Part shown: positions 12,701 to 24,165 of the stretch, one piece after another | Numbering within the stretch: the first letter of the stretch is position 1 | How the letters are laid out: every line of letters starts with the position of its first letter | Made by a program: the position numbers and the translations under genes | The notes under the pieces: generated by a model | The model's input: only the letters and a program-made list of their open reading frames with translations | Database searches by the model: none | What the model was told of the DNA's origin: nothing | Assembly (NCBI GenBank): GCA_037367405.1 | Contig: JAZKJV010008264.1 | Span: 682,001 to 746,000, forward strand | Direction: 5' to 3' | Source: Ottelia alismoides | Lineage: Eukaryota; Streptophyta; Magnoliopsida; Alismatales; Hydrocharitaceae | DNA length: 64,000 bases

Positions 12701-13816
12701 GTGTATATATAGGTATATTTATCTATGTTTTGTGCATTTTTATTTTTATTTTGTATTTATTATTTTATTATTTTATTTTTTTATATATTTATAACTTATT
12801 TTTGTGAGTATAAATGTATTTTTATTTTATTTTTATGATGTAATTGTACACTTAAATAAATTGATATGTGAATTATGTAGGTATATTTATATGTATTTTA
12901 CCCATGTATTATTTACGTCATGTAATTTAATGAGTTTTATTTTAGTTTTGTAGTTTTAATATAATGTAGATGATATTTACAATATTAGAAAAATATAAAG
13001 AATAAACGAATATATTTCCCTTTTGTTTATTTACAAGTAGAAACATAAGTATTTGATCTATGTTTAGACATAGTTTTATTTTATTTTCCCTTTTTTTCTT
13101 TATTCTAATTTTAATATGCACTTGTGTTATGAATAATATTTACAAAATTATAAAAATATGATTTCTTTAAAAATAATTAAATTGAATAGTTTTATCGATA
13201 GAATGTACAATAGGGGCTCAAAACCTAACTTTCACACAATAACTTCGAAAAATATAAAATTACCACCATTAAATAGCTTGTGAAGAGTTATATATAATTA
13301 GAGGGATATTGATATGTTTCAATTTTTTATTTGAAAGATATGGGTATGTGAAGTTTGGTTTTTGGCTTTTTATTCTGTGTATAAAAGGCACACTGTGTAT
13401 TATTTTTTAGAAACTCAATTTCGTATTTTTATTTACATTATTATCTACAATTTTACGTACAAAATTTCTTTATTTTATGAATAAATAATAAATAATAAAA
13501 TAGATGTTAAAATTAATAAATAATGAATAAATAAATGGTATTTTTTGCCCTTATCCCCCCTACTTTATTCCTTGTCGACCAATTCAATTCTTGACTTGGT
13601 CTCGGGATTTAGGGTCATAAAATATTTTCAATATTTTATTCTTTTTTCTTTATTCTCTTTATTTTATAAGTTTGGTATTAAAAACCTTATTTTGTATGCA
13701 ACTAATACACTAAATAATGAATGCTATTATGTACAAATTAATGCTATTTACATGCATTAGCTAGGGTTTTTAAGGTCAAAATGATAGAATAAAGGTGGTA
13801 AAATGGAGATTCATCA
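9771..13816 (-). repeat. 5' LTR of the Tat-like element (4046 bp)
   Basis: Begins TGATAACTGGGATTTTCC on the + strand, comparable with TGATGAGCCGAAAATCCC at the start of the solo LTR at 13979, and ends gattcatca at 13816, so the termini are TGAT...ATCA. A GC-rich island spans about 11340-12240 and a minus-strand TATAAATA lies at 12273-12280. An (at-gt) microsatellite lies near 10165-10195. Confidence 0.75.
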
Positions 13817-13978
13817 CCATGCTGCATGCAATGTATTCTCTTCCTGTGTATATCTAGATACACATCCTTGTTTCTTGCTACCCCAAGAAAAGCTGCACCA
13901 TCAAACATGAATAGGTAACCCGATGTGGATTTTCTATCATCTACATCCCCTCCAAAATCATATCGGAATATCCTACCA
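13817..13978 (-). pseudogene. Copia A RNase H fragment
   Basis: Minus-strand translation shows the copia RNase H segment with FGGDVDDRKSTSGYLFMFDGA, equivalent to 30190-30351 of copia B (FGGDVDARKSTSGYLLMFGG). It is separated from the rest of element A by the solo LTR that follows and from its C-terminal half by the Tat-like element. No function is retained. Confidence 0.8.
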
Positions 13979-16900
13979 TGATGAGCCGAAAATCCCCACG
14001 AAATCCGAGTAGGAATAAAATCAATCAAGGGTCGTTGCAACCCGGATCTCGCAGATCGAACTCAACAAGAAAAAGAGACCACCAAAGAAGAATAATCAGA
14101 TAAAAAGCCGAACAAGCGGTCTTGCTATTTATTTAATCTGGTATACCGACCAGGGTCGAACTCAAGGAGTACGGGTTGGCCGAATCGGCCTACGAAGTAG
14201 TCAAAAATAATAAAGAAAGGTATTTTTGGTGGATTTTATAGATTTTTAATTTTTTTATTTTTACATATAAAGGAAATATGAGAAAAAGGCAAAAAGCACA
14301 CAAATAACAATTTATTAAACACTCCAAAACAACTCAAAAAATTCAAATAAAATTATTTTTGTATTTTATAGGTTTTTAATTGTTTTTGATAATTTTGCCA
14401 AGATTTTATGATTTTTTATTGATTTTATAAAAATAGATAAGGACGAAAATCAGAATCAATGTGCAGCAAGATTTGAAAGGCTAATTAAAAATATATAATT
14501 AGCCTCTAAAAATATGGAGACAATTTTTTTTATGAAAACTAGATATAAAAACTAAGCTACAGAAAGAGAGTTTGCGTTTTTTATATTTCATAGAATTTGT
14601 AAGAATTTTTATAATATTTTTAGGGTTTTGTGATTTTTAGGTGTTTTATAAATCCAAATTTAGCCAAAATTGGATTGAAGCTAAAAGGCACTAAAAGAAA
14701 CTGTAAGTAACTTTTTTGTAATTTTTAGATGAGTTTTTATATTTTTAATTGATTTTTCAATTCAGACAGTAACAAAAATGCATGTTTTTAATTTTTTAAA
14801 ATATCAAAACAACTCAAAAATGTCCCAAAAATTTAGTAAATTTTTTACGTGGCAGGGGTCACATATCCAAATTTCATAATATTTGGATTTAATTTGATAT
14901 TTTATTCAACCAATAAAAAGGGCACCGCACATAGGGACCAAAGTGCAAAGAAATTAAGTTCAGAGGGCCAAATGATAACATGTAATAAAAATGCAGGGCT
15001 AAACTTGCAAAAAGCCTAGATATACACGTGGAAAGCACGTGAGTTAGACACGGAGGGGTATGGATGCCATTCCTATTTATAAAAGATCAAACCATAACAA
15101 CAAGAAAATCTAGGGAAAAACATGCAATTAACCCACAAGTCACATGTTGATGCACGTTCTTGACATACAGAAGGACTGATTTGCAAATAAAACAAACACA
15201 GGGTCCTGAATGCAATTTGTCCAAAATAAAAACAACTGTCGTATTTACAGGACTAAACTATAAAAACTAAAGAAGGAAGGGCCCAAGTGAAATATACCCT
15301 TTTATTAAGATCCGACGGCTGGAAGGGGATCCACTTAAGATCCAACAGTGGAGAGCGGCTGGTACCCCTTTGTTGATGGACGTCCCAGATCAGATCTTGA
15401 GCGAGATCTGATGATCGAGGCTTCCCGGTGAATGGAGGGCGGAGATTAGAACTGGGGCTTCGCCTGATCGGACGGTGGAGGATGCTCCTGGAAGAACCGT
15501 GAAGAACTCGTCACCGGCGAGCTTCGCGCGATCAATACGAGCTATTGGAGGGTCCTTCGGCGCTGCTAGGTTGGGCGAAATGGTCCTGACGACATTCCGC
15601 GGCGGCTGGTTAGCTCCGATGAGTCCGGGAGCGTCTGGAGAGCTCCGACGATGAGATGAACTTGGAGCCTCCTGTGCTTCCAAGTTGGACCTCGTTTCAA
15701 CCTGCACAGGGAAACCATTGGGTCGAGGGCAAAATGCCTCGACCCGTTAGAGCGCGAGAGGGGTGAAAGGTGAGGTGGTGCGTGGTCCTCCAGCGAAGCG
15801 GTGGCAGAGGAGGACGATAGCCCTGTTCCGGGGCAAACCGGGGGGAGCGAAGGGGCGAGGAAGATGGAGGGAAGTCTGACGGAGGTGATGAGAAGGTCAG
15901 AGCGATCAATGGATAGGCGGAGTACGGTGAATGGCAGATGAAAGCTTGGCGGCCTGCGAGCTAAAAATCGAAATTCAAGAGAAACTACGGGCTATCTACG
16001 CTACCTGGCGGATGCAATCATCTATGCTGGAGGTTCTGGACCTCCGGGGGTCATGGCCTCGATGGATCGATGCGTCCAGAGGCTGAGCTCACCTCGCGGC
16101 GGAGCACGGCAGTGGAAATCGCCGGATCTGAGGTTCCCGGCACTCGCGACCTCACTACAACCCTCTCCCACACAGCTGTCACTCAGGTGAAGGAGAGGAG
16201 CTCATCGGCGACAAGGGGGAAGGCCAAAGATGGAGTGGAATGGTGGCCAGAGGTCAGCATTTATACGGTGATGAGTCCGAGAAGATGGGAGTCGGGCACG
16301 TAAATCGGAGCTCGGATTCTTAGGAAAGATGCCGGGCGTGAATCACTGATTGATCGTCGATAGTCGGAGCTCAGGCTTTGAGGGAATAGGTGACGGACCG
16401 ATCCGAGAAAAATCGGAAAAATCGGGTCGGTGCCGGGTCCGCGAAGAAGAGGTACGTGGGGGAGAGTTGATCGGGGGTCAACGATCCCCCGTGGACCAAT
16501 CAAGTTATTTTATTTATAAATTATTTGTAAATTCATTTTAAAATAATAAATGATTTTATTTCGAAATATTTACAACATGAAAAATGTTTATTATTTTTTG
16601 AGGTATTTTTTGTGATTTTTATTTATTTTTTTGAAAAATAAATTATGTATATACATTATATTATTATATACAGGTATATATACATATGTATTTTTTATTT
16701 TTATTTTTAATTGTTTATTTTTGTACAATTATCCCTATTTTATATTTTATTTATTTACAACATAAAATATGGGATTCAAAATAATTTTTATTTAATTTTT
16801 ATTAGGTATTTACAATGGTAAAATAAATATGTATAGGTACATATATACATGGTATATACAAGGGTGAGAGAGAGAGTTTATTTTTGTTTTGTTTTATTTT

Positions 16901-17292
16901 TCTCATTTTTATTTTATTTTTATAAGTATATACAAATTAATCAAAAACACATTTTTATTTTTATTGTGAGGAAAATAAAATTATACATATATATGTATAG
17001 GTGTATGTACAAGCATGATTGACCCTATCTCCCTCTACTTGGTTTCTTTTGCGGTCAGGCCAATGCTTGGCCCTCCCTTGGGATTAGGTCGCTCAATATT
17101 TATTCTAAATATTTCCCTCTTTTTCTGTCTCGCTTTATTCTTTTGTTTATACACAAAAACATGCTAATTATTCAATATTAACAAATGCATGCCTTTTGAT
17201 AATATATTATATTTACGCATGTATACATGGTGTTTTTGCCAAAATAACTAGTTAAAATAAAAGAATAAAGAGTGATGAATGGGTATTCATCA
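13979..17292 (-). repeat. Solo LTR of a Tat-like gypsy family (3314 bp)
   Basis: Begins TGATGAGCCG and ends ATTCATCA, and is flanked by the 5-bp duplication TACCA (13974-13978 and 17293-17297). Removing it rejoins the copia A sequence exactly as in copia B (tatcctaccacttcaagc). Related to the LTRs at 1-3607 and 9771-13816 in termini, GC-rich island (about 15300-16500) and AT-rich tail, but clearly a different subfamily. A solo LTR arises when recombination between two LTRs removes the interior. Orientation is taken from its resemblance to the neighbouring LTRs. Confidence 0.85.
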
Positions 17293-18391
17293 TACCACTT
17301 CAAGCAATTCTGCTTGATACACAAGTTTCAGATGTACCGTCCCTTTCAAATATCGAAGAATTCTCTTTACAGCTTCCCAATATGCTGGACCAGGATTCCT
17401 TTGATATCCACTGACTAAGCTTACTGGATAAGCTAAATCAGGTCGAGTACACATCATTACATACATTAGACTTCCAACCGCTTGTGCGTATAGTACATCT
17501 AAAGATTTCTGCCCCTTTCCGGAATACTGACCCTTGCTGAGTTTCTTTCCCATCACAAGTGGTGTTGGAGTTGGAATGCTATTCTGCATTCCAATTCTAC
17601 TTAATATAGTATGCAAATACCTTTCCTGACTAAGGCTCAATGCCCTTGAGTACATGTCTCTTGTTATTTGTATTCCAAGAACATAGGATGCTTCGTCCAT
17701 GTCCTTTATTTCAAATTCATTGCTCAATTTCTGTTTGATTTCATTGAGCATTTGTATGTCATTACCTACAAGCAGAATGTCATCCACATACAATGACATG
17801 ATTGCAAAACTGATCCCACTCTTCATGACATACACACAGTTATCCAATTTATTTGAAATAAATCCAAATTGGATAACTTTCTCATGAAATTTGAGATACC
17901 ATTGCTGTGAAGACTGCTTCAAGCAATATAATGACTTTTTTAACTTGTAAACCCTTTTCTCCTGCCCTTCAACCTGAAATCCATCAGGTTGTCGTATATA
18001 AATCTCCTCCTTTAATTCTCCATTAAGGAAGGTCGTCTTCACATCTATTTGGAACAATTCCAAATCCATATATGCGACTATGGCTAAGATCATTCGAATG
18101 GATGCAAACATAATCATTGGAGAGTAGGTTTCCTGGAAATCTATTCTAGCTTGCTGAGTATAACCCTTGGCAACTAATTTGACTTTGTATTTGTCAACTG
18201 CACCATCAACTCAGTACTTTTTCTTGAATACCCACTTACATCCTATGCATTGCCTACCTTCTGACAACTCTTACACATAACTCCCATACACCGTTTCGCT
18301 TGATTGAGTCCAACTCATTCCTCATGGCAACCGTTCATGATTCCGACTCAGACAAAGCTATACCTTCATCAAAAGATATGGGATCTGTAAA
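17293..18391 (-). pseudogene. Copia A reverse transcriptase and part of RNase H
   Basis: An open frame of about 275 residues (18117 down to 17290) carries the copia reverse transcriptase: DVKTTFLNGELKEEIY near its start, the catalytic YVDDILLVGND motif near residue 110, LGIQITRD, and the thumb and linker region to RNase H (RPDLAYPVSLVSGYQ). The N-terminal part of the domain (18118-18391) is recognisable only with stops and frame changes. The catalytic YVDD is intact, unlike copia B, but the protein cannot be made as a whole. Confidence 0.8.
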
Positions 18392-19345
18392 TTATGCTAC
18401 ATCCTCGTCTACGGTGTAACACGATGCCTCGTATTTATATAAATGATAATCTTCCATCCATGCGTGCCATGTTCTGGGTCTCTTGTTGCCAACTATACCC
18501 GTGAGTTGTGTTGGTCCACCCACTTCCTCTAAAGGATCATGGTCCATAGGCTCATGCTCTATGTTTGGATGATTGATATTATCCACAAGTTCTTGTCTAA
18601 TGATCAAGTCATCTTCGTTGTCTTGTAAGACAATCAGAGGATCTGATTCCTCTACTTCATGCTACTTTTCTTGATGAATTTCAAGGAAAGTGGCATCACG
18701 ACTTTCGATCAGATCTTTAGTTTTATGGAAGAATCTATATCCTTTAGAATTCTCACTATAACCAATAAACTTGCACTTTAATGTCCTGAATTCTAGCTTG
18801 TCCCTAAGATGACTTGGTACCATAACATGTGCAACACATCTCCATTTCTGCAGATGGCCCAACTCAGGCTTTCTGCCATTCCATATTTCATATGGCGTTG
18901 ATTCTACGAACTTAGTGTGAATCTTGTTATGTATGCAATTTGCCGTCAACATTGACTCTCTCCAGAATTTCTTAGAGAGTCATGAGTGTGAAAGCATACA
19001 CCTTACTGCATTCATCAAGGTTCGATACTTTCTTTCGACTACACCATTCTGTTGTGGTGTATAGGGCATTGTAGTCTGCTTACAAATACCCGCTTAAATA
19101 CAGTAATCCTCAAATTCCATTGAGGTATATTCCCCTCCTCTATCTGTCTTAAGGGTCTTGATTGATTTTCCCAATCTTGTCTCCACTTCCGTCAAATATC
19201 TCTTAAATATTTTAAGTGCTTCTGACTTTCTTCCTAAGCGATAGACATAGGAGAACTTCGAGTAGTCATCAATGAATGTTATAAAGTATTTCTTGTTTCT
19301 ATGTGTGCCAATGCTAAGTGGTCTACATATGTCCGAATGGATCAA
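18392..19345 (-). pseudogene. Copia A integrase and hinge
   Basis: Three broken frames cover the integrase core and C-terminal part. 19094-19345 contains [10 protein letters not shown] (first catalytic Asp) and [11 protein letters not shown] (second Asp); 18662-18952 contains the C-terminal NGRKPELGHLQKWRCVAHV segment and the FIGYSENSKGYRFF motif typical of copia integrases; 18392-18607 is the acidic hinge before the reverse transcriptase. The Glu-containing stretch between 18953 and 19093 is frameshifted. Confidence 0.75.
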
Positions 19346-19984
19346 ACTAGTAACTCTGTTGACCGTATTCCAGTTGAGAAGGATCTTCTCGTCATTTTTC
19401 CGATCAAACAGTGTTCGCAGGGCAATGTCCTTGCATCCGAAATCTTAAGCAACAAATTTGCCTTCATCATTTGATCCATTTTAGAATTTCTTGGATGACC
19501 CAGTCTCATGTACCACAAGTCATAGTCAGACAAACAAAATAAGGAATACTCAGAAGAGACATTCATTGATTCACTAGAGTTTATTACAGAAAGACAAGCC
19601 AAGTCATGCTTTGGCACAAACTTTCCCATCGCATAGACTTTCTTTCTTTTATATAGATACAAGTTTATTATAAAAGTAGACTTCAAAATCCTTCTTAAGC
19701 AGCACTGGGACAGAGATCAAGTTCCAACGTATCTGTGGGGCATATAGTACATCATTCACTACCATAATGTTATCCCCCAGATCAAGTTTGTATGTCCCAA
19801 TACCTTCCACGTCCAGGTAGGTGTTGTTCCCCATGAAGATCCTTTGTTCTCCTTTTCTCAGCTCTTTGAAGTCCACCAAGCCCTCCTTTGTCTTTGTTAT
19901 GTGTCTGGTTGCTCCAGAGTCGATCCACCATCTATCACTTTCCGCGATGACGGAGTTACATACTACGACAGCTGCGAATTTCAT
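19342..19984 (-). pseudogene. Copia A protease and GAG-preintegrase region
   Basis: 19649-19984 contains the retropepsin active site as WWIDSGATRHITKTKEG, with the catalytic D-S-G intact. 19342-19686 continues with the preintegrase domain: LWYMRLGHPRNSKM followed by [14 protein letters not shown], the HHCC-type zinc site. The two frames overlap, showing a frameshift near 19680. Confidence 0.8.
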
Positions 19985-20101
19985 TTTCTTCTTGCCTTTG
20001 TTTTCAAGTATTTTAGAATTTCTTGGCTTCTTCTTGTTGGGGCAATTGACCTTGAAATGACCATATTTGCTGCAATCGTATCAAGAGTCACGTGGGTATT
20101 T

Positions 20102-20800
20102 CTAACTCTTTTCCTTGAAATTCGCCTTGGAGGGGCATAGCCTTTTCTTCGTGTGCACGACATTTGCTTCTTCTTCTTCCTCGACCTCAAAGATCTCAGC
20201 TTTCGATCTTTGCTTAGAGAGATCTTGATCAATTGCCAGCTGTGCAGGTAGATCCATCACAGACTTAATGTTGCCATTCATTCTCAGAGATGTGGCAATC
20301 GTGTTGAATGATGATGGAGACTTCCTAGTATGGATGCGATCTGCATCCTCTCTGGAATTGCACAATCATTAGTCACTAGATCCTTGGCCATCACGATCAT
20401 CTTGTTCACGTGCTCGAGGATGCTTTCAAATTCCTTCATTCTACATGAGTTGTACTTGTGTAGAAGAAGCTCGATGCTCACTTCTGACTTGGAGTGATAT
20501 TTGTCCTTAACTGCAGTCCATCGTAAGCTGATCCGCAAGTCTCAAAGACCCAAATCAAGTTCAAATCCATGTGGGTCAGCATAAAGCTCCTAACCCTATT
20601 ATATGTTTCTTCCACTGTTCGCGAGACCTAATTTCCTTCATAGTTGGATTTTCAGATATGGTTGGGCTGGGTTTATCAATGATGGAGTGTATACTATCGT
20701 GCAACATGCCATAGTAAATCTTTCTACTCCACAACTCATAATTACTACCTTTAAGGTACTCAATTTTCCCCACCTCAGTGGCAATTATCTTGCTTGTCAT
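20102..20800 (-). pseudogene. Copia A gag
   Basis: Starts MTSKIIATEVGKIEYLKGSN at 20800, the UBN2-type gag of copia elements (YELWSRKIYYGM). It is broken into several overlapping frames through 20102. The zinc knuckle expected near 20060 (compare CYGCGKYGHFKVNC in copia B) has lost its reading frame and cysteine pattern. Confidence 0.75.
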
Positions 20801-20868
20801 TTTTGGTGATCTAATAAAATAAATATAAAAGTTGTATGATATTGTGCAATTTATCCAAAATAAGAAAA

Positions 20869-20885
20869 CACACACACACACACAT
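20869..20885. repeat. (AC)n microsatellite
   Basis: An uninterrupted cacacaca run in the leader of copia A. Confidence 0.9.
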
Positions 20886-21705
20886 ATAGTAATTAAAGCA
20901 GATTCAATTAAAAAATCCCAAGAGTTTGATTTTAAGCAACAAGCATTTGGTGAAAAAAACATACTGATCGACGAGATTACTAGGAGTTGCTTTATCAGTT
21001 TTGAATAAGGTCAATAAAGATAAAAAAAACTTGACGGATTAAAACTAATAAATAAAACAACCTTTTTGATATAATATCTAGTACAGACTTTGTTTTTTTA
21101 AGTCCTAAGATGTTAAACAAGCAAACGTCCTTAGAATTGTATCTCCCTTATTAAAAAAATGTCAAAAAAACTTTAACATTTCAATAAATTAAAAGAAAAC
21201 AAAGGTTTGAATGTGGCTTGTTTAATAAGGCTGAAAAGATCAAGTTGCGAGGAAACGACAAACAGGAAAAAAATAACAAAAAATGTCAATGAGAGGAGGG
21301 GAGTTCACAGATTAGTGGCCAAGAAAAGGAAGCTGCTTCTCTGGTAAAGAAATGAAAAAAAATTAAAGGGAAGAGTTCACGTGATTAAGGCTGCCATTGT
21401 AGGGTTCTAGCAATAGTTTCCAAAAAAATATGTATGTAGAAAGTTGCAAACGTGAGTGACAATAGTGGGGGCAGAATATAGAAATAAAAAAATTGAGTAT
21501 TAAAAAACAGACGTTGCCCCTCCTTCTAGAAAAAATAGACTTACGGTCGCACGCCTCAAAAAAATTACCTCTCGTTATAGGATTCGAGAAAGGGCTGGGG
21601 ATGTGTTGGGCAGCCGCGACCAGTACAAGTGCCGACGGCGGTAGGGGCGAGTTGCATCGACGCTGTTGAAGATGACTATCGAAGATCTGGTCCTAACCTT
21701 GTCAA

Positions 21706-21717
21706 GCTCTGATACCA
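21706..21717 (-). other. Copia A primer binding site
   Basis: gctctgatacca on the + strand is the perfect complement of TGGTATCAGAGC, the plant initiator-Met tRNA primer site. It lies next to the 5' LTR, which starts at about 21718. Confidence 0.9.
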
Positions 21718-21975
21718 GTTAAGAATCGAGGTACCTGCTTAATCCTTGAGAGAACGTAAGCGAGAAAGAGAGGTATGGAGAGAGGGATGGGAGGGGGGCT
21801 CCCGAACTCAAGGCTTTGCTTGTATGTCTTATCCTCCGTTGGGAACTCTATTTATAGGGTGCGAGCCTCTCGAGCCGTCTGCCCCTATTTTCCCACGCCC
21901 GCACGTTGTGGCTCTGCCGGATCCGATCATCCCGCAACCGTCGGCCGTGAAACGGCCGAGGTACGGTTGTTGACA
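21718..21975 (-). repeat. 5' LTR of copia A (about 258 bp)
   Basis: Matches the copia B LTR at 35398-35661 in layout: (t)cttaa-type end beside the primer site, ggagggatgggggctc block, a minus-strand TATAAATAGAG-type TATA box (21849-21856 region), CG-rich stretch, and a final ttgaca. The outer edge is placed at TGTCAA on the minus strand, with an uncertainty of a few bases. Confidence 0.7.
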
Positions 21976-22739
21976 CTTAAGATCACTTACCGACTTTATT
22001 CAAACAGATTTGAGTTATTCGGTTAGGGTTGAATTCGATTTGGTTTGGAAAAATGGAAACCATCACCCAGTCGAATTACTTCAGATTGAGCTATTCAGGT
22101 CATTGGCTTGGGTCGATTGGGTAGGGGGTTAAAACCAAATTAATCGAATTGACTGAAGGTGAAATCTACCACTTAATAATCATGCAAATCACTTTTCCTT
22201 AATTACCTTCAAGCTTACATGTCTACAAAGGCCCATGATTTAATGAGGATTTTGATGAATTATTTGTTCGCTAACAAGAAATAAATTACAATATAGCAAC
22301 CGTCATTCACGTAATCACGTTCTTCAATTGGATTCCATTTTCCAACATGGCAACCTGTAAAATTCACATATGTCGTCAAACTTATTAGGCTATTCCATTT
22401 CCAACCGTTATCATTTATTAAGTGAATAAATAGAATTAAATTTCCTATATAATGATATAAATATTGTGCACATATGTCTGTGTATATGTATACATAAATA
22501 TATTCTTATAATTTGTTGGTCGGGTCAGGTGGGTCTAAACTACGGGTCACCCATATTAATTATTCGGGTTGATTGGGTGGGTCGGATGGACGCTATCAAA
22601 ACCATCAACCAATCCAATACCAATACAAATAAAATAGTCCCGATCCGAAAAACCCAAATAATGCAAATCATTTGACACATATAAAACGATTCAATTGGGT
22701 TATTTGGTTTGACCCAAATAACGCCAACCCCTAGTACCC
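21976..22739. other. No gene; proline/TC-rich repeat-like spacer
   Basis: Contains many ggttgggt/acccaaata words, especially at 22500-22735, resembling the subterminal regions of hAT-like elements, and ends with caacccctag near 22733. No matching terminus or target duplication was found, and there is no coding signal. Confidence 0.4.
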
Positions 22740-24165
22740 ATGCACGTCAAGAAGTATCTAAGGCCACCCAGGATGGAGGACTACCGCGTTCATTAACAAA
22801 GAAGCAAATGACACAGAGATACTGTATATAGATGATTTAATCGTCAAGCTTCGTGCATGCAAAGATGAGAGACAACAAGGGAAATAAACATAGGATGAAG
22901 TAAAAAAGAAAGTTAATAACAAGAGCCTCACTCTCTAAGCAAAACGAGGAGACATATGGAGATGATTTCGCCTTGATGATTCATAGACTTGGAACTTTCA
23001 TGAAGGAATAAATAAATTCAATGGCATATGAAAAAAAAATCATTAGATACTACTACGAAATAAGAGTCACATTTAGAGAATGCCCTTTGAATATAAAGAA
23101 TACATGGAAGGGAAATGGGTTCTTAAATAGAAAAGAGAAAATCTTGTTCAAAAGGAAGGAATCATTGAGATGACACAATAAATTTCTAAATGCAAAGTTA
23201 TGCAAGCTGTGTAATGTTTCTGATTCAAGTGAGGACAAATAAGATAAATCATAAAATGAAGAAGCTCTTCATCGTTCGATGGCATCGGATGATGAGATAA
23301 AGCCTTCCACTTTCTGTGTATTGTTAGATGCTTTTCTTGATTATACACACTATATAAAGGCTTTGAAAAAGAAAATATTTTCATTAAAGACAACCAAAAA
23401 CTCAACAACTTGAGCATGCCTATGAAATCAGGAATCTCTTAGCTCTATAGAAAACAATTTAGGAGAACTAAAGCTGAAGACAAAAGCTCTTGTGGTCGGT
23501 TTAGCTAGATTCATCGAAGTAAATCTACTATAAATAAATTATTAGGCATATCCTACCAATCTAAGACTAATTTTGCTATAGGTTACCAACCATAATACCC
23601 GAAGAAGAAAATACACAACGCCAGCACTTCACAGGCCATCACCTCACGCACAAGATCTCTGTTTTTTTAAATGATACTCTTAGTTGTAGAAAAATAAAGA
23701 AAAAAAAGATACATTAGAATTATCAAAGTAATGTTAAAAAGATATCTTAGAATTCTCGAAGAATTGAAATTGTCATCCAAAAGGGATTTGCTATAGGTTA
23801 CCAACCATAATACCCGAAGAAGAAAATACACAACGCCAGCACTTCACAAGCCATCATCTCACGCACAAGATCTCTGTTTTTTTGAAATGATACTCTTAGT
23901 TGTAGAAAAATCAAGAAAAAAAGATACATTAGAATTCTCAAAGTAACGTTAAAAAGATATCTTAGAATTCTCGAAGAATTGAAATTGTCATCCAAAAGGG
24001 ATTGACAATGCAACTTGTTGCGTGTCTCCCATCAATCTCTCTGTAAAACTTTAATTTGTAATTCTTCATAAGATCAATAGTATGTTTTTATTCTGTATGT
24101 TAATAATTGCGTAAGGGTCCACAAAAGATGGGCATCAAAAATATATTGGATCGCTATAGCTATAT
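22740..24165 (+). pseudogene. Eroded copia (SIRE-like) gag remnant
   Basis: Read on the + strand with stops and shifts, the region shows gag-like pieces in order: IDDLIVKLRACKDE (about 22815-22870), MASDDEIKPSTFCVLLDAFL followed by a lysine-rich coiled segment (about 23280-23410), INKLLGISYQSKTNFAIGYQ across 23530-23590, and RKGPQKM near 24110. This order is that of SIRE/Maximus-type gag C-terminal regions. The call rests on remembered family features rather than an alignment. The 215-bp tandem duplication lies within it. Confidence 0.4.
23573..24003. repeat. Near-perfect tandem duplication, 215-bp unit
   Basis: Unit 1 (23573-23787) and unit 2 (23788-24003) both run from ttgctataggttaccaacc to tccaaaagggatt. 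They differ at only a handful of positions (for example caggcc/caagcc and caccatc changes, aattat/aattct), so the duplication is much younger than the eroded sequence around it. Confidence 0.9.

Larger units (their letters stand above)
1..13816 (-). mobile_element. Non-autonomous Ty3/gypsy Tat-like element (LARD-like), left end outside window
   Basis: Two long direct repeats (1-3607 and 9771-13816) flank a 6.2-kb interior. Orientation is minus: read that way, a purine tract ending in gggggg directly precedes TGATGAATC at 3607, and a primer-site-like sequence lies two bases from the other LTR at 9768. No gag, protease, reverse transcriptase or integrase motif is visible in any frame of 3608-9770; the longest frames are short and look accidental. 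Very long LTRs, an Asp-tRNA-like primer site and absent coding are typical of large retrotransposon derivatives of the Tat/Ogre lineage. It is inserted in the RNase H region of copia A: the sequence resumes as ccatgctgcatgcaatg at 13817, matching the uninterrupted copia at 30190. The left target duplication is outside the window. Confidence 0.8.
13817..21975 (-). mobile_element. Copia element A, disrupted
   Basis: Minus-strand Ty1/copia element in the same family as B (29791-35661). Reading leftwards: 5' LTR (21718-21975), initiator-Met primer site (21706-21717), untranslated leader, gag, protease, integrase, reverse transcriptase and RNase H. The RNase H part is cut by a solo LTR (13979-17292) and then by the Tat-like element (left of 13817); the 3' LTR would lie beyond the left window edge. 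Several stops and frame changes make it a pseudo-element. Confidence 0.85.

Noticed and set aside
15390..16541. Several open frames of 60-105 codons in the solo LTR
   Set aside because: They are by-products of the GC-rich island; frames overlap on both strands and are not conserved in the other LTRs.
22023..22733. Possible hAT element (ttagggttg at 22023, caacccctag at 22733)
   Set aside because: The terminal words match only loosely and the flanks (tattcggt / gtacccat) show no duplication.
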